Source: a virus
Length of the DNA stretch: 46,312 nucleotides
IMG/VR virus record: IMGVR_UViG_3300022707_005255
Span: 1 to 46,312 of that record
Direction: 5' to 3' (one strand)
The position numbers and the translations under genes were made by a program. The notes below the pieces were generated by a model that saw nothing but the letters and a program-made list of their open reading frames with translations, was not told the DNA's origin and searched no databases. Shown piece after piece: positions 1 to 8,224 of the stretch (the first letter of the stretch is position 1; every line of letters begins with the position of its first letter).

Positions 1-1
1 G

Positions 2-616
2 TTTCTACCTGTTATGACAAAGGTGAATAGACAGCTCAGAAAAACCCTATTAAAAGAACCCGAAGAAGTATTTTATTACAATAATGGGGTTACCATTGTT
101 GTAAAAGATTTTGAAGTCAATGGAAATGAAATAAAGCTTATAGAACCACAGATTGTTAATGGGGCACAGACTTCTACTACTATTGCTGATATAGTAAAAG
201 GAGATCCGAACATTGTCGGAAACATCCAGATTACTATAATCAAAGAAGACGGTAGAACCACAAGAAATAACATTACCAGATTTAGAAACTCTCAAAATGC
301 AGTTAAAGGAAGAGACTTGATTTCATTAGAAAGATTTCATGATTCAATTAATGGACAGCTTGAAACAAAACTTGGATATTATTATGAACAACAAGCTGGT
401 TCTTGGATTGCATTAAGTGACAAAGAAAGAGAGTCATTCAAAGGCAATGATGTTTTCAACCAATATTTACCAGATGATCATGATCACAGGATTCCAGCAA
501 CGACGCAACACAGCGAACAGCTGCTGCAAAGTATGTGGTGGATCAAGGGAGTGGAAAAGCCACTGAAAATAAGGTGTTTGAGCACAGACTTAAAGACCTA
601 TCCGATGAGCAAATAG
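2..616 (+). CDS. AIPR-family protein, partial and probably chimeric
   Basis: The frame is already open at the window edge, so the true N-terminus lies outside. Residues around FYYNNGVTIV, IVNGAQTS and TRFRNSQNAVKGRDL are the hallmark blocks of AIPR proteins (abortive infection phage resistance, PF10592), which are bacterial and plasmid anti-phage proteins whose biochemical activity I will not assert. The match runs to about nt 470. After the palindrome TGATCATGATCA (475-486) the translation looks random, while another frame starts to read like a phage terminase small subunit. The last 45 or so codons are therefore read out of frame through phage DNA. Either the assembly joined two molecules here or a recombination broke the gene. 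The family call is fairly secure; the C-terminal end as drawn is not. Confidence 0.6.
   Translation, partial: FLPVMTKVNRQLRKTLLKEPEEVFYYNNGVTIVVKDFEVNGNEIKLIEPQIVNGAQTSTTIADIVKGDPNIVGNIQITIIKEDGRTTRNNITRFRNSQNAVKGRDLISLERFHDSINGQLETKLGYYYEQQAGSWIALSDKERESFKGNDVFNQYLPDDHDHRIPATTQHSEQLLQSMWWIKGVEKPLKIRCLSTDLKTYPMSK
475..486. repeat. 12-bp palindrome at the apparent junction
   Basis: TGATCATGATCA reads the same on both strands. It sits where AIPR-like coding stops making sense and terminase-like coding begins in a different frame. A palindromic junction is typical of misassembly or of a recombination point. The sequence itself does not say which. Confidence 0.5.
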
Positions 617-672
617 ACAGCCTCATCTTAAGCCAACTAGAAGACGAAGAGAAAGAAGAAAAGGTAAACTAA
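484..672 (+). CDS. Terminase small subunit-like C-terminus, 5'-truncated
   Basis: The frame opens after a TGA at 481-483 and ends with TAA at 670-672, giving about 62 codons without a credible start. The translation contains AAAKYVVDQGSGKATENKV and then an acidic end (KDLSDEQIDSLI). This resembles the C-terminal helix and tail of many phage small terminase subunits, which bind DNA and feed the large subunit. Its place just ahead of the large terminase supports this. The N-terminal DNA-binding part is missing because the sequence upstream of about 483 is AIPR-like. It may be the intact end of a gene whose start lies elsewhere on the real genome. Confidence 0.45.
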   Translation, partial: SQDSSNDATQRTAAAKYVVDQGSGKATENKVFEHRLKDLSDEQIDSLILSQLEDEEKEEKVN

Positions 673-673
673 C

Positions 674-796
674 ATGCCCATTCATTCAAGATCAGAAAGA
701 AAAAAGAACGTGAAGGCCGGTAGACGTCCCAAGCAAGCAGCCACTAAAAAGAAGCAACGAGAAGGCGCTCGAAAAGCTGCCAAGAAGAAGAAATAA
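674..796 (+). CDS. Small Lys/Arg/Ala-rich basic protein (40 aa)
   Basis: This short frame starts one base after the preceding stop and ends one base before the next ATG, so it fits the gene packing exactly. The protein is strongly basic: its second half is almost entirely Lys, Arg, Ala and Gln, like a histone H1 tail (ATKKKQREGARKAAKKKK at the C-terminus). It could bind nucleic acid or be a structural peptide. I do not recognise a family. The composition and exact spacing support a real gene. Confidence 0.55.
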   Translation: MPIHSRSERKKNVKAGRRPKQAATKKKQREGARKAAKKKK

Positions 797-797
797 C

Positions 798-998
798 ATG
801 GCCAAACATGATCCTAACTTAAATAGACGAAGCGTAGGCTCCGGCTCTAAAGGAGACGATAGCCATTTTTTTGATGAAGAACCTCCAGGCTTCGGCCCTA
901 GCGGTGGACGACTTAAAGGTCCTGATGAGCCTCTCACTAAAAAAGAGAAAGCCGAACAACGAAGAAATAGAAAAAGTCGCAATATCCCTATAGGATGA
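798..998 (+). CDS. Hypothetical protein, Gly/Pro-rich and charged (66 aa)
   Basis: The gene lies between the basic peptide gene and the large terminase with almost no spacing. The middle is rich in Gly, Pro and Asp (EEPPGFGPSGG) and the C-terminus is basic (KKEKAEQRRNRKSR). It looks disordered, with no fold or motif that I can name. Position suggests a packaging or head accessory role, but this is only inferred. Confidence 0.5.
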   Translation: MAKHDPNLNRRSVGSGSKGDDSHFFDEEPPGFGPSGGRLKGPDEPLTKKEKAEQRRNRKSRNIPIG

Positions 999-1001
999 TC
1001 C

Positions 1002-2456
1002 ATGCCAAAACCAGATCTGTCCAATTTAACAAAAGATGAAAAATTACGTCTTCTAGACTCCATTAAGGAACAGAAGCGACGTAAGAAACTTAAGTCTACA
1101 CGCATGGTGCCTAATGCTGGCCAAATGCCTGTAATAAAATCGGGCGCAATGCAACGAGCCATGACATCAGGTAACGGAGCAGGCAAAACTTGCCTAGGTG
1201 TCCATCTTGTCATGTGGCACGCACAAGGCTATAATCCAATAACAAAAGAAATGAATAAAGTGCCCACAGATGCTGTGGTGCTCATTGACCAAGGACGAAA
1301 AGCCGACCTAATATGGAAGAAGGAAGTGCAGAAGTGGTTCGAGATCCCAGATAAGTGCTTTAAGAAGAATGGAACACCCTACACTCAAGAAATCCACCTA
1401 GAAAACGGCTCCATTATAAGATTCTTCTCACAAGAAGCTGCCGAGTACAGTTTTGAAGGAATACAAGGCTATTCACTAGTGTTGGCCGATGAACCATGTC
1501 CTGAATGGCAATATAACGCCCTATTTCGTGGAGCCCGTGAAAAAGGCACCATTCCTAAGTTTGTAATCCTTGGCACCCTCATTGGCCCCAATTCAGTGTG
1601 GTTAAGAAAACTTAAGAATCAATGGGAAACAGAAGGCATAGAAGATTGGGAATTCTTCACCACAAGTAGTTGGGTGAATGAGGACAATTTGTCCGATGGT
1701 TTCCTTCATAAGTTCGCCGCCCGATTATCTGATGCGGAGCGACATATTCGACTAGAAGGTGGAGCATCCGACCTCGATGGACTGGCATTGGCTCATTTAT
1801 TCAATAGGCGGGACCATGTTGTACCTGTAGAAGAATTTCGGCCCGATTGTAATATGCCTTGTGTAATAGGAATTGATCCACACACACGAAAGAATAGTGT
1901 GGCTGTGCTATTAGGAGTTGATAACGAAGGCATGTTATTTGCCATAGATGAAGTGTCAGTGAAGAAAACTGCTGCAGAGTTCTATCAAGACATTAAGCCT
2001 TGGATGGATAAATATCAAATCATTGATGTGGTGTGTGATTCATCTGGTAGTGCTGACATGACTTCTGGAGATCACTTCAGATCTTTCATAAGCGTGCTAA
2101 CTGAATGCATGCAGAGACATCATCGTATTGGCTGTAGATCTACAAGGTATAGCGAAAAATCAGATGAAGCATTCATAGATAGAATTCAAGATGTCCTACT
2201 TCTTCCAGAGAAAGAAGACATTTTTGGTAAACGCATTCCCAAGCTTAGAATATTAGATGCATGTAAAGGATTAATATCCAATGTGGAGAATGCCACCTGG
2301 CAACGAGATAGAAGGATGGGCATTAATAAGCCTAAACTAGATATTAGAGAACTTGACTATCTAGCTGCTTTAAAATATGCTTTAGCTTGTAACCTCACTC
2401 CTAGAGCTTCCAGATATCATCCAGTTAGAATAAATTGGAACGGTAAGCGCCGGTAA
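1002..2456 (+). CDS. terL: Terminase large subunit
   Basis: This is the packaging motor ATPase and nuclease (484 aa, normal length). The N-terminal ATPase has a Walker A loop SGNGAGKT at residues 56-63 and a Walker B strand LVLADE ending at D163-E164. The C-terminal RNase H-like nuclease begins with VIGIDPHT (D292), continues with VCDSSG (D346) and ends near RELDYLAALKYAL. ATG at 1002 follows a TAGGATG stretch. It acts on the portal encoded just downstream to pump DNA into the prohead and cut concatemers. The ATPase call is secure; the packaging strategy (cos or headful) cannot be told from this. Confidence 0.95.
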   Translation: MPKPDLSNLTKDEKLRLLDSIKEQKRRKKLKSTRMVPNAGQMPVIKSGAMQRAMTSGNGAGKTCLGVHLVMWHAQGYNPITKEMNKVPTDAVVLIDQGRKADLIWKKEVQKWFEIPDKCFKKNGTPYTQEIHLENGSIIRFFSQEAAEYSFEGIQGYSLVLADEPCPEWQYNALFRGAREKGTIPKFVILGTLIGPNSVWLRKLKNQWETEGIEDWEFFTTSSWVNEDNLSDGFLHKFAARLSDAERHIRLEGGASDLDGLALAHLFNRRDHVVPVEEFRPDCNMPCVIGIDPHTRKNSVAVLLGVDNEGMLFAIDEVSVKKTAAEFYQDIKPWMDKYQIIDVVCDSSGSADMTSGDHFRSFISVLTECMQRHHRIGCRSTRYSEKSDEAFIDRIQDVLLLPEKEDIFGKRIPKLRILDACKGLISNVENATWQRDRRMGINKPKLDIRELDYLAALKYALACNLTPRASRYHPVRINWNGKRR

Positions 2457-2459
2457 CTA

Positions 2460-2468
2460 TGCTATACT
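2460..2468 (+). promoter_or_regulatory. Extended -10 promoter candidate TGCTATACT
   Basis: TGC directly precedes TATACT (2463-2468) in the 45-bp gap between the terminase stop and the portal start. TGn plus TATACT is a typical extended -10 element for sigma70. No good -35 is visible. The same 9-mer occurs at 46055-46063 and a one-base variant at 20601-20609, which argues against pure chance. Confidence 0.4.
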
Positions 2469-2501
2469 GGCCTCAGCAGTCAGTTGCATGAAAGGACCTC
2501 C

Positions 2502-4736
2502 ATGAGCAATCAATTCGGTAATGATGAAGACGTTGTTAGAAAAAAAGCTCGTCAGGATAAGCTTAAAGATGTAGAAGCTCCATTAAGAGACCAAATTGTT
2601 AAAAAACTTTTTAACACTGTAGAAGACTTGGAACTGCCCAGAAAAGTGGACGATATGTGGCATCAAGCCAATGCAGATCGATCTAGGCGTTTAAGCGATC
2701 TTATAAATTACATGACTGAATATGATCAGTTTCTAGAAGCAACCATTGAGGGGCCTTTCACAGTGGCTGGAGATTTACATCTTCCCACAACCTATGTGGC
2801 GCTTAAAACTGTTCATGCAAGATTTATGCAAGCTCTCGTGACCTCCATGGATAACTTCACTGCAAAAGCACGCAGTAGAGGTAACTCTGAGCGAGAACAA
2901 GGCATCTCTGATGTAATGAAATATTACTTAAGTGATGCCAGCAATAATAACGAGGGCTACACAGCTGAATTGGATAAGTGGGTTTGGGCCTGGATAGGAT
3001 ATGGACAAGCCTTCTTTAAACAACGCTGGGAAAAACGATATAGAAAGTTCATTGATGTGGAAGAACGAGCTGTACCAGGAGCCCCGGACATCACTATTGA
3101 TGACCAAGGAAATGAAGTACTAACTCCACGCATTGAACTAAAAGAAGTGGAAGTTGATCAAGTAGTAAAAATATTTGATGGCCCAGTTGGCGAATACATT
3201 GCTGAAGAAGACATAGTGATGATTGGTACAGATAATCCGCAAACAGCTGAAGGAGTCATTCATAGACAATGGCTAACAGCTGATCAACTATGGCAACTCA
3301 CTGATCAAAAGATATTTGACGAAGCTGCAGTTAAAGCAGTTATTAAAGGTGGAAAAAGTTCTCTCTCAGGCGACCAAGATACACAAAGACGACAAATTAG
3401 CAAACAAATTGGTGGAGAAAGTGAACTAGATAAAGATTTCATAGCAGATCGTTATGAAATATACGAAGCCTATCTATCTTATGATGTAGATGGATCTGGC
3501 ATCAATTCAGAAATTATTGTTTGGGTGGCTAAAGACTCTCGAAGATTACTTAGAGCTACCTACTTAGATCGAGTAAACAAACAAGGTAAAAGACCCATTA
3601 CTCGAATTGTATACCAACCACGTGAAGATAGTAATCATCCATTGGGATTAATTGAAATGCTTCATCCTCTTTCTAAAGAGGTAGACTTCTTTCATAACCT
3701 AAGAGTTGATTTTGGATTTATATCATCTGTGCCCTTTTTCTTTTATAGGGCCACATCTAACATCGAAGCAGAGAAACTTAAAATAGAACCTGGTATGGGA
3801 ATACCAGTAGATGATCCGCAGAGAGACGTATTTTTTCCCACTATAGGTAATAGAACTTCATTCGGTCAAGCTGAAGAGCAAGGAATAAAAAGTGAAATCG
3901 AAAGACTCACTTCTATATCTGACTTGAACTTAGGAGTGCTTACAGGAGCCCAAGGAGCTACAAGAACAGCTACTGGTACTAGAGCCCTACTTGGTGAAAC
4001 TTCAGCCAACCTAGATGTATTTCTAAGAAGGCTTAATATGGGTTGGGGCTCATTGCTCACTTATTTATTTGGCATGGTCCAAGAAAGAATTCCTTCTGGT
4101 TTATCTTTTCGATTGTTGGGAGAGGATGGAATGGATGTCTTCCGAGAAATACCGACACGAGATGAAATTTCCGGTGAGTTTGATTTTATTGTTGATCCTA
4201 GTTCTAGTTCTAGTAATAAACAAGTTCAGTTAGCTAACGCTGGGCAAATTATGCAAATCACTTCTGATCCTTTAGCCATACAACTCGGCATCGTCACGCC
4301 CACTGAATACTATGAAGCTCGAAAGAACTTCTTAAAGCAACTTGGAGTTAAGGACTTTGGAAAGTATGTGCGCAAGCCCACTTTAAAGCCTAAGCTCACT
4401 CCACGAGACGAGATAGACATGGTGTTAGCAGGACAGCAAGTAGATATATTCCCTGACATGGACCATCTTGGCTACATACAACTTTGGGAATTTATAAAGA
4501 GCGATGATCAATTATTGGGCCAATTCAATGAGCAGCAAGTAATTGCAGCCGAGCAGCAATCTCAAGGTCATCAAGAAATGCAGGATGCATTGCAAGCTCA
4601 ACAAAACCAACAAATGAACATACAGCAGCAGCAGCTGAATAAGCCTGAGAATCAACCGCCTCCAGGAGCAGGACAAGTGAACGGTGAGCCTGAGGGTCAG
4701 CCGCCCACTCCTACTGGAGCTACCGGTGGGCAATAG
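2502..4736 (+). CDS. Portal protein
   Basis: A 744-aa protein downstream of the terminase. ATG at 2502 is preceded by AAAGGA with 5-nt spacing, better than the upstream in-frame TTG at 2484. The N-terminal half has patterns common in large podovirus portals (DMWHQANADRSRR, then VAGDLHLPTTYVALKTVHARF), and a long central helix region precedes the C-terminal barrel area. The last 80 residues are very rich in Gln, Asn and Pro, as is common for disordered portal tails. Portals form the dodecameric ring at the head vertex that docks the terminase and adaptor. Size resembles P22-like portals. Scaffold and capsid genes follow as expected. Confidence 0.85.
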   Translation: MSNQFGNDEDVVRKKARQDKLKDVEAPLRDQIVKKLFNTVEDLELPRKVDDMWHQANADRSRRLSDLINYMTEYDQFLEATIEGPFTVAGDLHLPTTYVALKTVHARFMQALVTSMDNFTAKARSRGNSEREQGISDVMKYYLSDASNNNEGYTAELDKWVWAWIGYGQAFFKQRWEKRYRKFIDVEERAVPGAPDITIDDQGNEVLTPRIELKEVEVDQVVKIFDGPVGEYIAEEDIVMIGTDNPQTAEGVIHRQWLTADQLWQLTDQKIFDEAAVKAVIKGGKSSLSGDQDTQRRQISKQIGGESELDKDFIADRYEIYEAYLSYDVDGSGINSEIIVWVAKDSRRLLRATYLDRVNKQGKRPITRIVYQPREDSNHPLGLIEMLHPLSKEVDFFHNLRVDFGFISSVPFFFYRATSNIEAEKLKIEPGMGIPVDDPQRDVFFPTIGNRTSFGQAEEQGIKSEIERLTSISDLNLGVLTGAQGATRTATGTRALLGETSANLDVFLRRLNMGWGSLLTYLFGMVQERIPSGLSFRLLGEDGMDVFREIPTRDEISGEFDFIVDPSSSSSNKQVQLANAGQIMQITSDPLAIQLGIVTPTEYYEARKNFLKQLGVKDFGKYVRKPTLKPKLTPRDEIDMVLAGQQVDIFPDMDHLGYIQLWEFIKSDDQLLGQFNEQQVIAAEQQSQGHQEMQDALQAQQNQQMNIQQQQLNKPENQPPPGAGQVNGEPEGQPPTPTGATGGQ

Positions 4737-4977
4737 GATAAGTCTCTCTTTAGAAGAGAAGGGCTATCTTATAGAATCCATGGATCATCCTGGCTATAAG
4801 ATCATTCTTAAAATATTAGATAAAGTCGCAGACGAGCGGCTAGAAAGAGTTGCCCAATATAATTTAGAGGGTGGTTCAGATAGAGAGTTGGCTTTTTTAA
4901 AGGCACGTCATGAAGGTAGTGTTGCTACCATCAGAACCTTTAAAGAGTTGGCTAAAAAAATACGGTTAACGGCGTAA
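4726..4977 (+). CDS. Small head-associated protein next to portal (83 aa)
   Basis: I place the start at GTG 4726 because GGAG lies 6 nt upstream and the conserved-looking part begins with LSLEEKGYLIESMDHPGYKII, before the first ATG at 4780. It overlaps the portal end by 11 bp. The protein is helical and charged, with a PGYKIIL motif and a regular C-terminal helix (FLKARHEGSVATIRTFKELAKKI). Short proteins of this pattern often sit between portal and scaffold in tailed phages. No function can be assigned. Confidence 0.65.
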   Translation: MGNRISLSLEEKGYLIESMDHPGYKIILKILDKVADERLERVAQYNLEGGSDRELAFLKARHEGSVATIRTFKELAKKIRLTA

Positions 4978-5035
4978 GACGTTGATGGCATGAAGTCATC
5001 GTATCAAAGCGCTACCCGGCGTAAAGGAGTGAACA

Positions 5036-5764
5036 ATGAGTGAAGAAACTGAAAAAGAAGCTACAGAGTCAGAAGAGTCTGAAGCAAAAGAACAAGATAG
5101 ATTTAAAAATCTACAAGCTGAGTTTAGCCGAAAACAAGAAAACATGGATGAGAAGCTGAATGGCTTGTCTCAATCTAATGCTCAGCTATTATCTCAATTA
5201 CAAGAGATGACTGCGGCACAACAGAAAGTGGAAAGTGCTCCTGTAGAAAAATCTGCCGACCTATCTACTTTAATGTATGATGATCCAGATAAGTTTGCTG
5301 CAGTGATTGAAAAACGAGCAGAAGAAAAGATCATTAAAAGATATGATGAAGTTGAAAAGAATAGAGACGCCAAACAAAAGATATTTAATGATATTGTTAA
5401 AGATTTTCCAGAAAGCCAAGATGATAACCATCCACTAACAAAAAGGGCTCTAGAAATCTTTACTGCAGCTGGTTCTAAAGATCCTTACATGCTACAGGCA
5501 GCTGTCTACCAGGCAGCAGCTGAGCAAGGAATAAAGCCAAAGAGTAGACGAGAAGAACCTACAGAGGAGTTTCAAATGGGATCAGGACCCAAGACAAGAA
5601 TACAGAGAAAACGAGAAATGGAAGACGAAGAATTACCTTACGAGACTAGTGAGTTTGCTAAATTAATGAATTATGACATGGATGATCCAGAAGTGGTTAA
5701 ACGACTTAAGAAGCGCACTGAGAAATATAGACAACGAATTAACAAAGAAAAGGACTATAAATAA
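5036..5764 (+). CDS. Capsid scaffold protein
   Basis: A 242-aa, highly charged, mostly helical protein with a coiled-coil N-terminal half (FKNLQAEFSRKQENMDEKLNGL and following) and an acidic start (EETEKEATESEESEAKEQ). These features, plus position between portal and major capsid protein, are those of phage scaffold proteins, which nucleate prohead assembly and leave before DNA entry. AAAGGAG lies 7 nt before the ATG. The C-terminus is basic, as expected for a coat-binding helix-turn-helix, but I cannot prove that. There is no protease domain. Confidence 0.75.
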   Translation: MSEETEKEATESEESEAKEQDRFKNLQAEFSRKQENMDEKLNGLSQSNAQLLSQLQEMTAAQQKVESAPVEKSADLSTLMYDDPDKFAAVIEKRAEEKIIKRYDEVEKNRDAKQKIFNDIVKDFPESQDDNHPLTKRALEIFTAAGSKDPYMLQAAVYQAAAEQGIKPKSRREEPTEEFQMGSGPKTRIQRKREMEDEELPYETSEFAKLMNYDMDDPEVVKRLKKRTEKYRQRINKEKDYK

Positions 5765-6225
5765 TGAGTAATACTTCAAAAAAGGGAAGAATGCCCATAT
5801 CTGACAAGCAGACAGCTAAGAGGATTTCATATGGCGAAGTGTTTGAAGATAATAGCGCCATCCCAGCCGATATAGTGAAAGACATAGCTGATCAGGGCCT
5901 AGAGTGTAGGTGGTTGGATGCCAAATCACTCCACGAGAATCAGGGATATCACAAAAGGGGCTGGGAAGTATATCGCAGACCTAAGTATGATAAGATGGGA
6001 AATGTAAGTAAAGTTTGGGGAAATGACCCAGATGGACTTGTTAGACGGGGAGATAGGATACTCGGGGTTAAAACGCAGGAGAAGGCCGAGCTTCATAGAA
6101 ATTATCTTACCCAACAGGCAGATGCACAGAATCTAAAAAATCTACAGAAACGACAAGTAGAAGAACTTAGACAACTGGGTAGAAATGAAAAAATTGATAT
6201 CAAAATTGATTCAGATTTTGATTAA
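5764..6225 (+). CDS. Hypothetical head-cluster protein (153 aa)
   Basis: It begins inside the scaffold stop (TAATG) and so is translationally coupled to it, and ends just before the capsid gene. It has a Trp/Tyr-rich central part (CRWLDAKSLHENQGYHKRGWEVYRR) and a helical C-terminus with many Lys and Gln. Proteins of this kind between scaffold and coat are common in podoviruses, but the role is unknown to me. A head accessory or coat cofactor role is inferred from place only. Confidence 0.7.
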   Translation: MSNTSKKGRMPISDKQTAKRISYGEVFEDNSAIPADIVKDIADQGLECRWLDAKSLHENQGYHKRGWEVYRRPKYDKMGNVSKVWGNDPDGLVRRGDRILGVKTQEKAELHRNYLTQQADAQNLKNLQKRQVEELRQLGRNEKIDIKIDSDFD

Positions 6226-6242
6226 CAAAAAGGAGAATATGA

Positions 6243-7181
6243 ATGGCTAATTCTAATCCAAAAGCGGTAAGAGGTGACTATTCGGACTTATATGGAACTA
6301 CCCAACTACCGGTGTTGGAAGATCTATTTATGAGCGAATATGATCGTCACCCAATGCGAAGAGAAAGTATTTTTAACAACAGAACAACAGATAGAGACAT
6401 CTATCAAACTACAGAACTACATGACACACCATTATTCACGTCTGTGGCTGAAGGTGATAATGTGCTCTATGACCAACCAAATCAAGGGTTCGATAGAACT
6501 TACACCATGGTGAAGTTTCAACGGGGAGTAAGTATCTCTAAAGAAGCTGTAGCTGATGGTAAGTTTGACATGATTGCTCACATGATTCGATCATTGGGTA
6601 AGTCGGCACGAGAAACTCAAGAAGTAGCTGGTATGAATGTATTTAATAATGGCTTCACTTCTGAGACCACTCCAGACGGTCAACCTTTATTTGATCTTGC
6701 TCACCTTAATCCTTCTGGTTCCAATCCATTCAATAATGAGCCAACCACACCTTCTGACCTCACAATTAGCTCACTTGAAGATAACATTGCTGAATTTCGG
6801 CAAACGTTTCTTGGAGATACAGGAATCATTCAATTCATCACCCCTAAGATTCTTCTTGTTCCTGAAGAACTTCGACATCAAGCAATTCAACTAATCGGAT
6901 CTGAGAAGCGACCTGGATCTGCAGACAACAACATCAACTCTGTGGCTCAAGACGGTCTTCAAGTAATCTCTTCTCCACACCTCACTGATACAGATGCTTG
7001 GTTTCTTCTCTCAGAGAAGTCTGACCATCGTCTAGATCTCGTTGTTCGAGAAGCTCTTTCTACATCAGCAGCTGGACCTGATCTTGGATTCCATAACGAC
7101 ACTATGTTTTTTAAAGGAAATTATCGAGAAGACATTGGAGCTTCTGGACCTCAAGGTGCTTTTGGTAACCCAGGCGCATAA
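6243..7181 (+). CDS. Major capsid protein
   Basis: A 312-aa protein after the scaffold, preceded by AAAAAGGAG with good spacing. Features expected of a HK97-fold coat are visible: an N-terminal arm rich in Arg and Asp, an E-loop-like segment (SVAEGDNVLYDQPNQGFDRTY), a long spine-like helix (DMIAHMIRSLGKSARETQEVAG) and a C-terminal A-domain with ITPKILLVPEELRHQA and LRDLVVRE-like strands. The pattern also recalls Mu gpT-type coats. It is not followed by a dedicated protease gene. It assembles the head shell on the scaffold. The call rests on order, size and pattern. Confidence 0.85.
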   Translation: MANSNPKAVRGDYSDLYGTTQLPVLEDLFMSEYDRHPMRRESIFNNRTTDRDIYQTTELHDTPLFTSVAEGDNVLYDQPNQGFDRTYTMVKFQRGVSISKEAVADGKFDMIAHMIRSLGKSARETQEVAGMNVFNNGFTSETTPDGQPLFDLAHLNPSGSNPFNNEPTTPSDLTISSLEDNIAEFRQTFLGDTGIIQFITPKILLVPEELRHQAIQLIGSEKRPGSADNNINSVAQDGLQVISSPHLTDTDAWFLLSEKSDHRLDLVVREALSTSAAGPDLGFHNDTMFFKGNYREDIGASGPQGAFGNPGA

Positions 7182-7201
7182 TCATAGAAAGGATATAAAC
7201 T

Positions 7202-7501
7202 ATGAGTACACTATATTTATCTGGCGACGGAACCATTGTCACAGGCACTGTAACTGTAAACCCTGGCTCCATTGCTGATGAGGCTACACTTGACGTAGAT
7301 GTAACTATCACTGGTATTGAAACTGGTGATGTGCTAATTGCACTTCAACCATCCGCAGACCTTATAGCTGATCTTCAGCAAGTAGGTATTTGGATTAGTG
7401 CAGCAGATACCGCAACAGTAAGACTTGCTAACGACTCAGGTGGAGCTCTTGATGAGCCAGAAACCACTTGGAAGTTTGCATATATTAAAACAAACAGCTA
7501 A
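7202..7501 (+). CDS. Small beta-rich protein, decoration-like, copy A (99 aa)
   Basis: The protein is nearly all predicted beta strand with Thr, Val, Asp and Gly, and starts right after the capsid gene behind GAAAGGA. It is a paralogue of the gene at 7577-7921. The two share a core (GTVTVNPGSIADEATLDVDV against GTVSVTVSALAAAAEEDIDV), then TxDTxTxR, an acidic Gly turn, and an ending with an aromatic W-(K/R)-(F/Y)-x-(Y/L)-(I/L) strand. Capsid decoration or head-fibre proteins often sit here. The head location is inferred. Confidence 0.65.
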   Translation: MSTLYLSGDGTIVTGTVTVNPGSIADEATLDVDVTITGIETGDVLIALQPSADLIADLQQVGIWISAADTATVRLANDSGGALDEPETTWKFAYIKTNS

Positions 7502-7518
7502 TTTAAACTGTCCTTAGA

Positions 7519-7543
7519 CTAGGGGATCGCAATGATCCTCTAG
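7519..7543 (+). other. Stem-loop between two paralogous head genes
   Basis: CTAGGGGATC (7519-7528), loop GCAAT, then GATCCTCTAG (7534-7543) forms a 10-bp stem with one G-U pair. No U-tract follows, so it is not a classical terminator. The region also carries three variants of TAGACTAGG (near 7515, 7541 and 7558). It may tune expression after the very abundant capsid gene, for instance by RNase processing or partial stopping. Confidence 0.4.
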
Positions 7544-7576
7544 ACTAGGCTTTCCAATAGACTAAGGAGTGCAAAA

Positions 7577-7921
7577 ATGGGAAGAACAACTTTTAATGGA
7601 CCTGTACGATCCGAAAACGGATTCCAGTTCGGGACCGATGACACACAAATCACTAAAATGGAAAAAGGAACAGTGAGTGTAACTGTCTCAGCTCTTGCAG
7701 CTGCTGCAGAAGAAGACATTGACGTCACAATTACTGGAGCTGCCACTGCAGACATGGTGATGGTTAACCCTACAGAAGCTGCTGCTGAAACTGGACTTTC
7801 AGTTTCTGCTGCTTGGGTTTCTGCTACTGACACTGTAACGATTAGAGTGTCTAATCAAGATGGTAGTGGGCTCACTGGTAGTACTGAAAACTGGCGCTAT
7901 CTTCTAATTCAATCAGCGTAA
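7577..7921 (+). CDS. Small beta-rich protein, decoration-like, copy B (114 aa)
   Basis: This is a paralogue of the gene at 7202-7501. It carries an N-terminal extension of about 25 residues (GRTTFNGPVRSENGFQFGT), a motif often seen at the start of phage head or fibre proteins. The rest is beta-rich and low in charge. AAGGAG precedes the ATG. The two copies probably form related capsid-surface or tail-surface subunits. The function is inferred from place and fold impression. Confidence 0.6.
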   Translation: MGRTTFNGPVRSENGFQFGTDDTQITKMEKGTVSVTVSALAAAAEEDIDVTITGAATADMVMVNPTEAAAETGLSVSAAWVSATDTVTIRVSNQDGSGLTGSTENWRYLLIQSA

Positions 7922-7948
7922 GGTTGGTTATAACATTTAGGAGGAAAT

Positions 7949-8221
7949 ATGGCGACGAATTTTGCAGAAAGTGTGATTCAAATGACTGCAGATAATGATA
8001 CGGTAGCTGGACCAAAAGATATTAAAGCTATTAAGGTCATTGCAGGTGGAGCTGGTGGATTAACTCAGTTGAAACAATCTGATACCAGTGGTACAGTTAT
8101 GTATGAAACCACTCAAGCAGCTGATGCTGAGACGTTTGAACAAGTAAATATGAAAATTGGTAACGGAGAGACTTTGCATCTCGACACTGTAGATGCTACG
8201 GTATGGCTCTATCTAGGATAA
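7949..8221 (+). CDS. Small beta-rich structural protein (90 aa)
   Basis: A strong AGGAGG lies before ATG 7949. The protein alternates hydrophobic and polar residues, as in a beta sandwich (IKAIKVIAGGAGGLTQLKQ, then METxxxxADAETFEQ-like segments), and ends with a WLYLG strand. It is likely a virion accessory protein in the decoration/head-fibre set. I do not recognise the family. Confidence 0.6.
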   Translation: MATNFAESVIQMTADNDTVAGPKDIKAIKVIAGGAGGLTQLKQSDTSGTVMYETTQAADAETFEQVNMKIGNGETLHLDTVDATVWLYLG

Positions 8222-8224
8222 GTC

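Noticed and set aside
692-1213. Long minus-strand frame of 173 codons opposite the terminase start
   Set aside because: Composition is that of an antisense shadow, and three consecutive plus-strand genes with proper spacing occupy the region.
4512-4733. Leu-rich minus-strand frame under the portal end
   Set aside because: It is the complement of the Gln-rich portal tail (CAG/CAA repeats), a usual artefact.
7519-7543. Strong rho-independent terminator after the capsid gene set
   Set aside because: The stem is good but no T-run follows on the plus strand, so it is listed only as a stem-loop.
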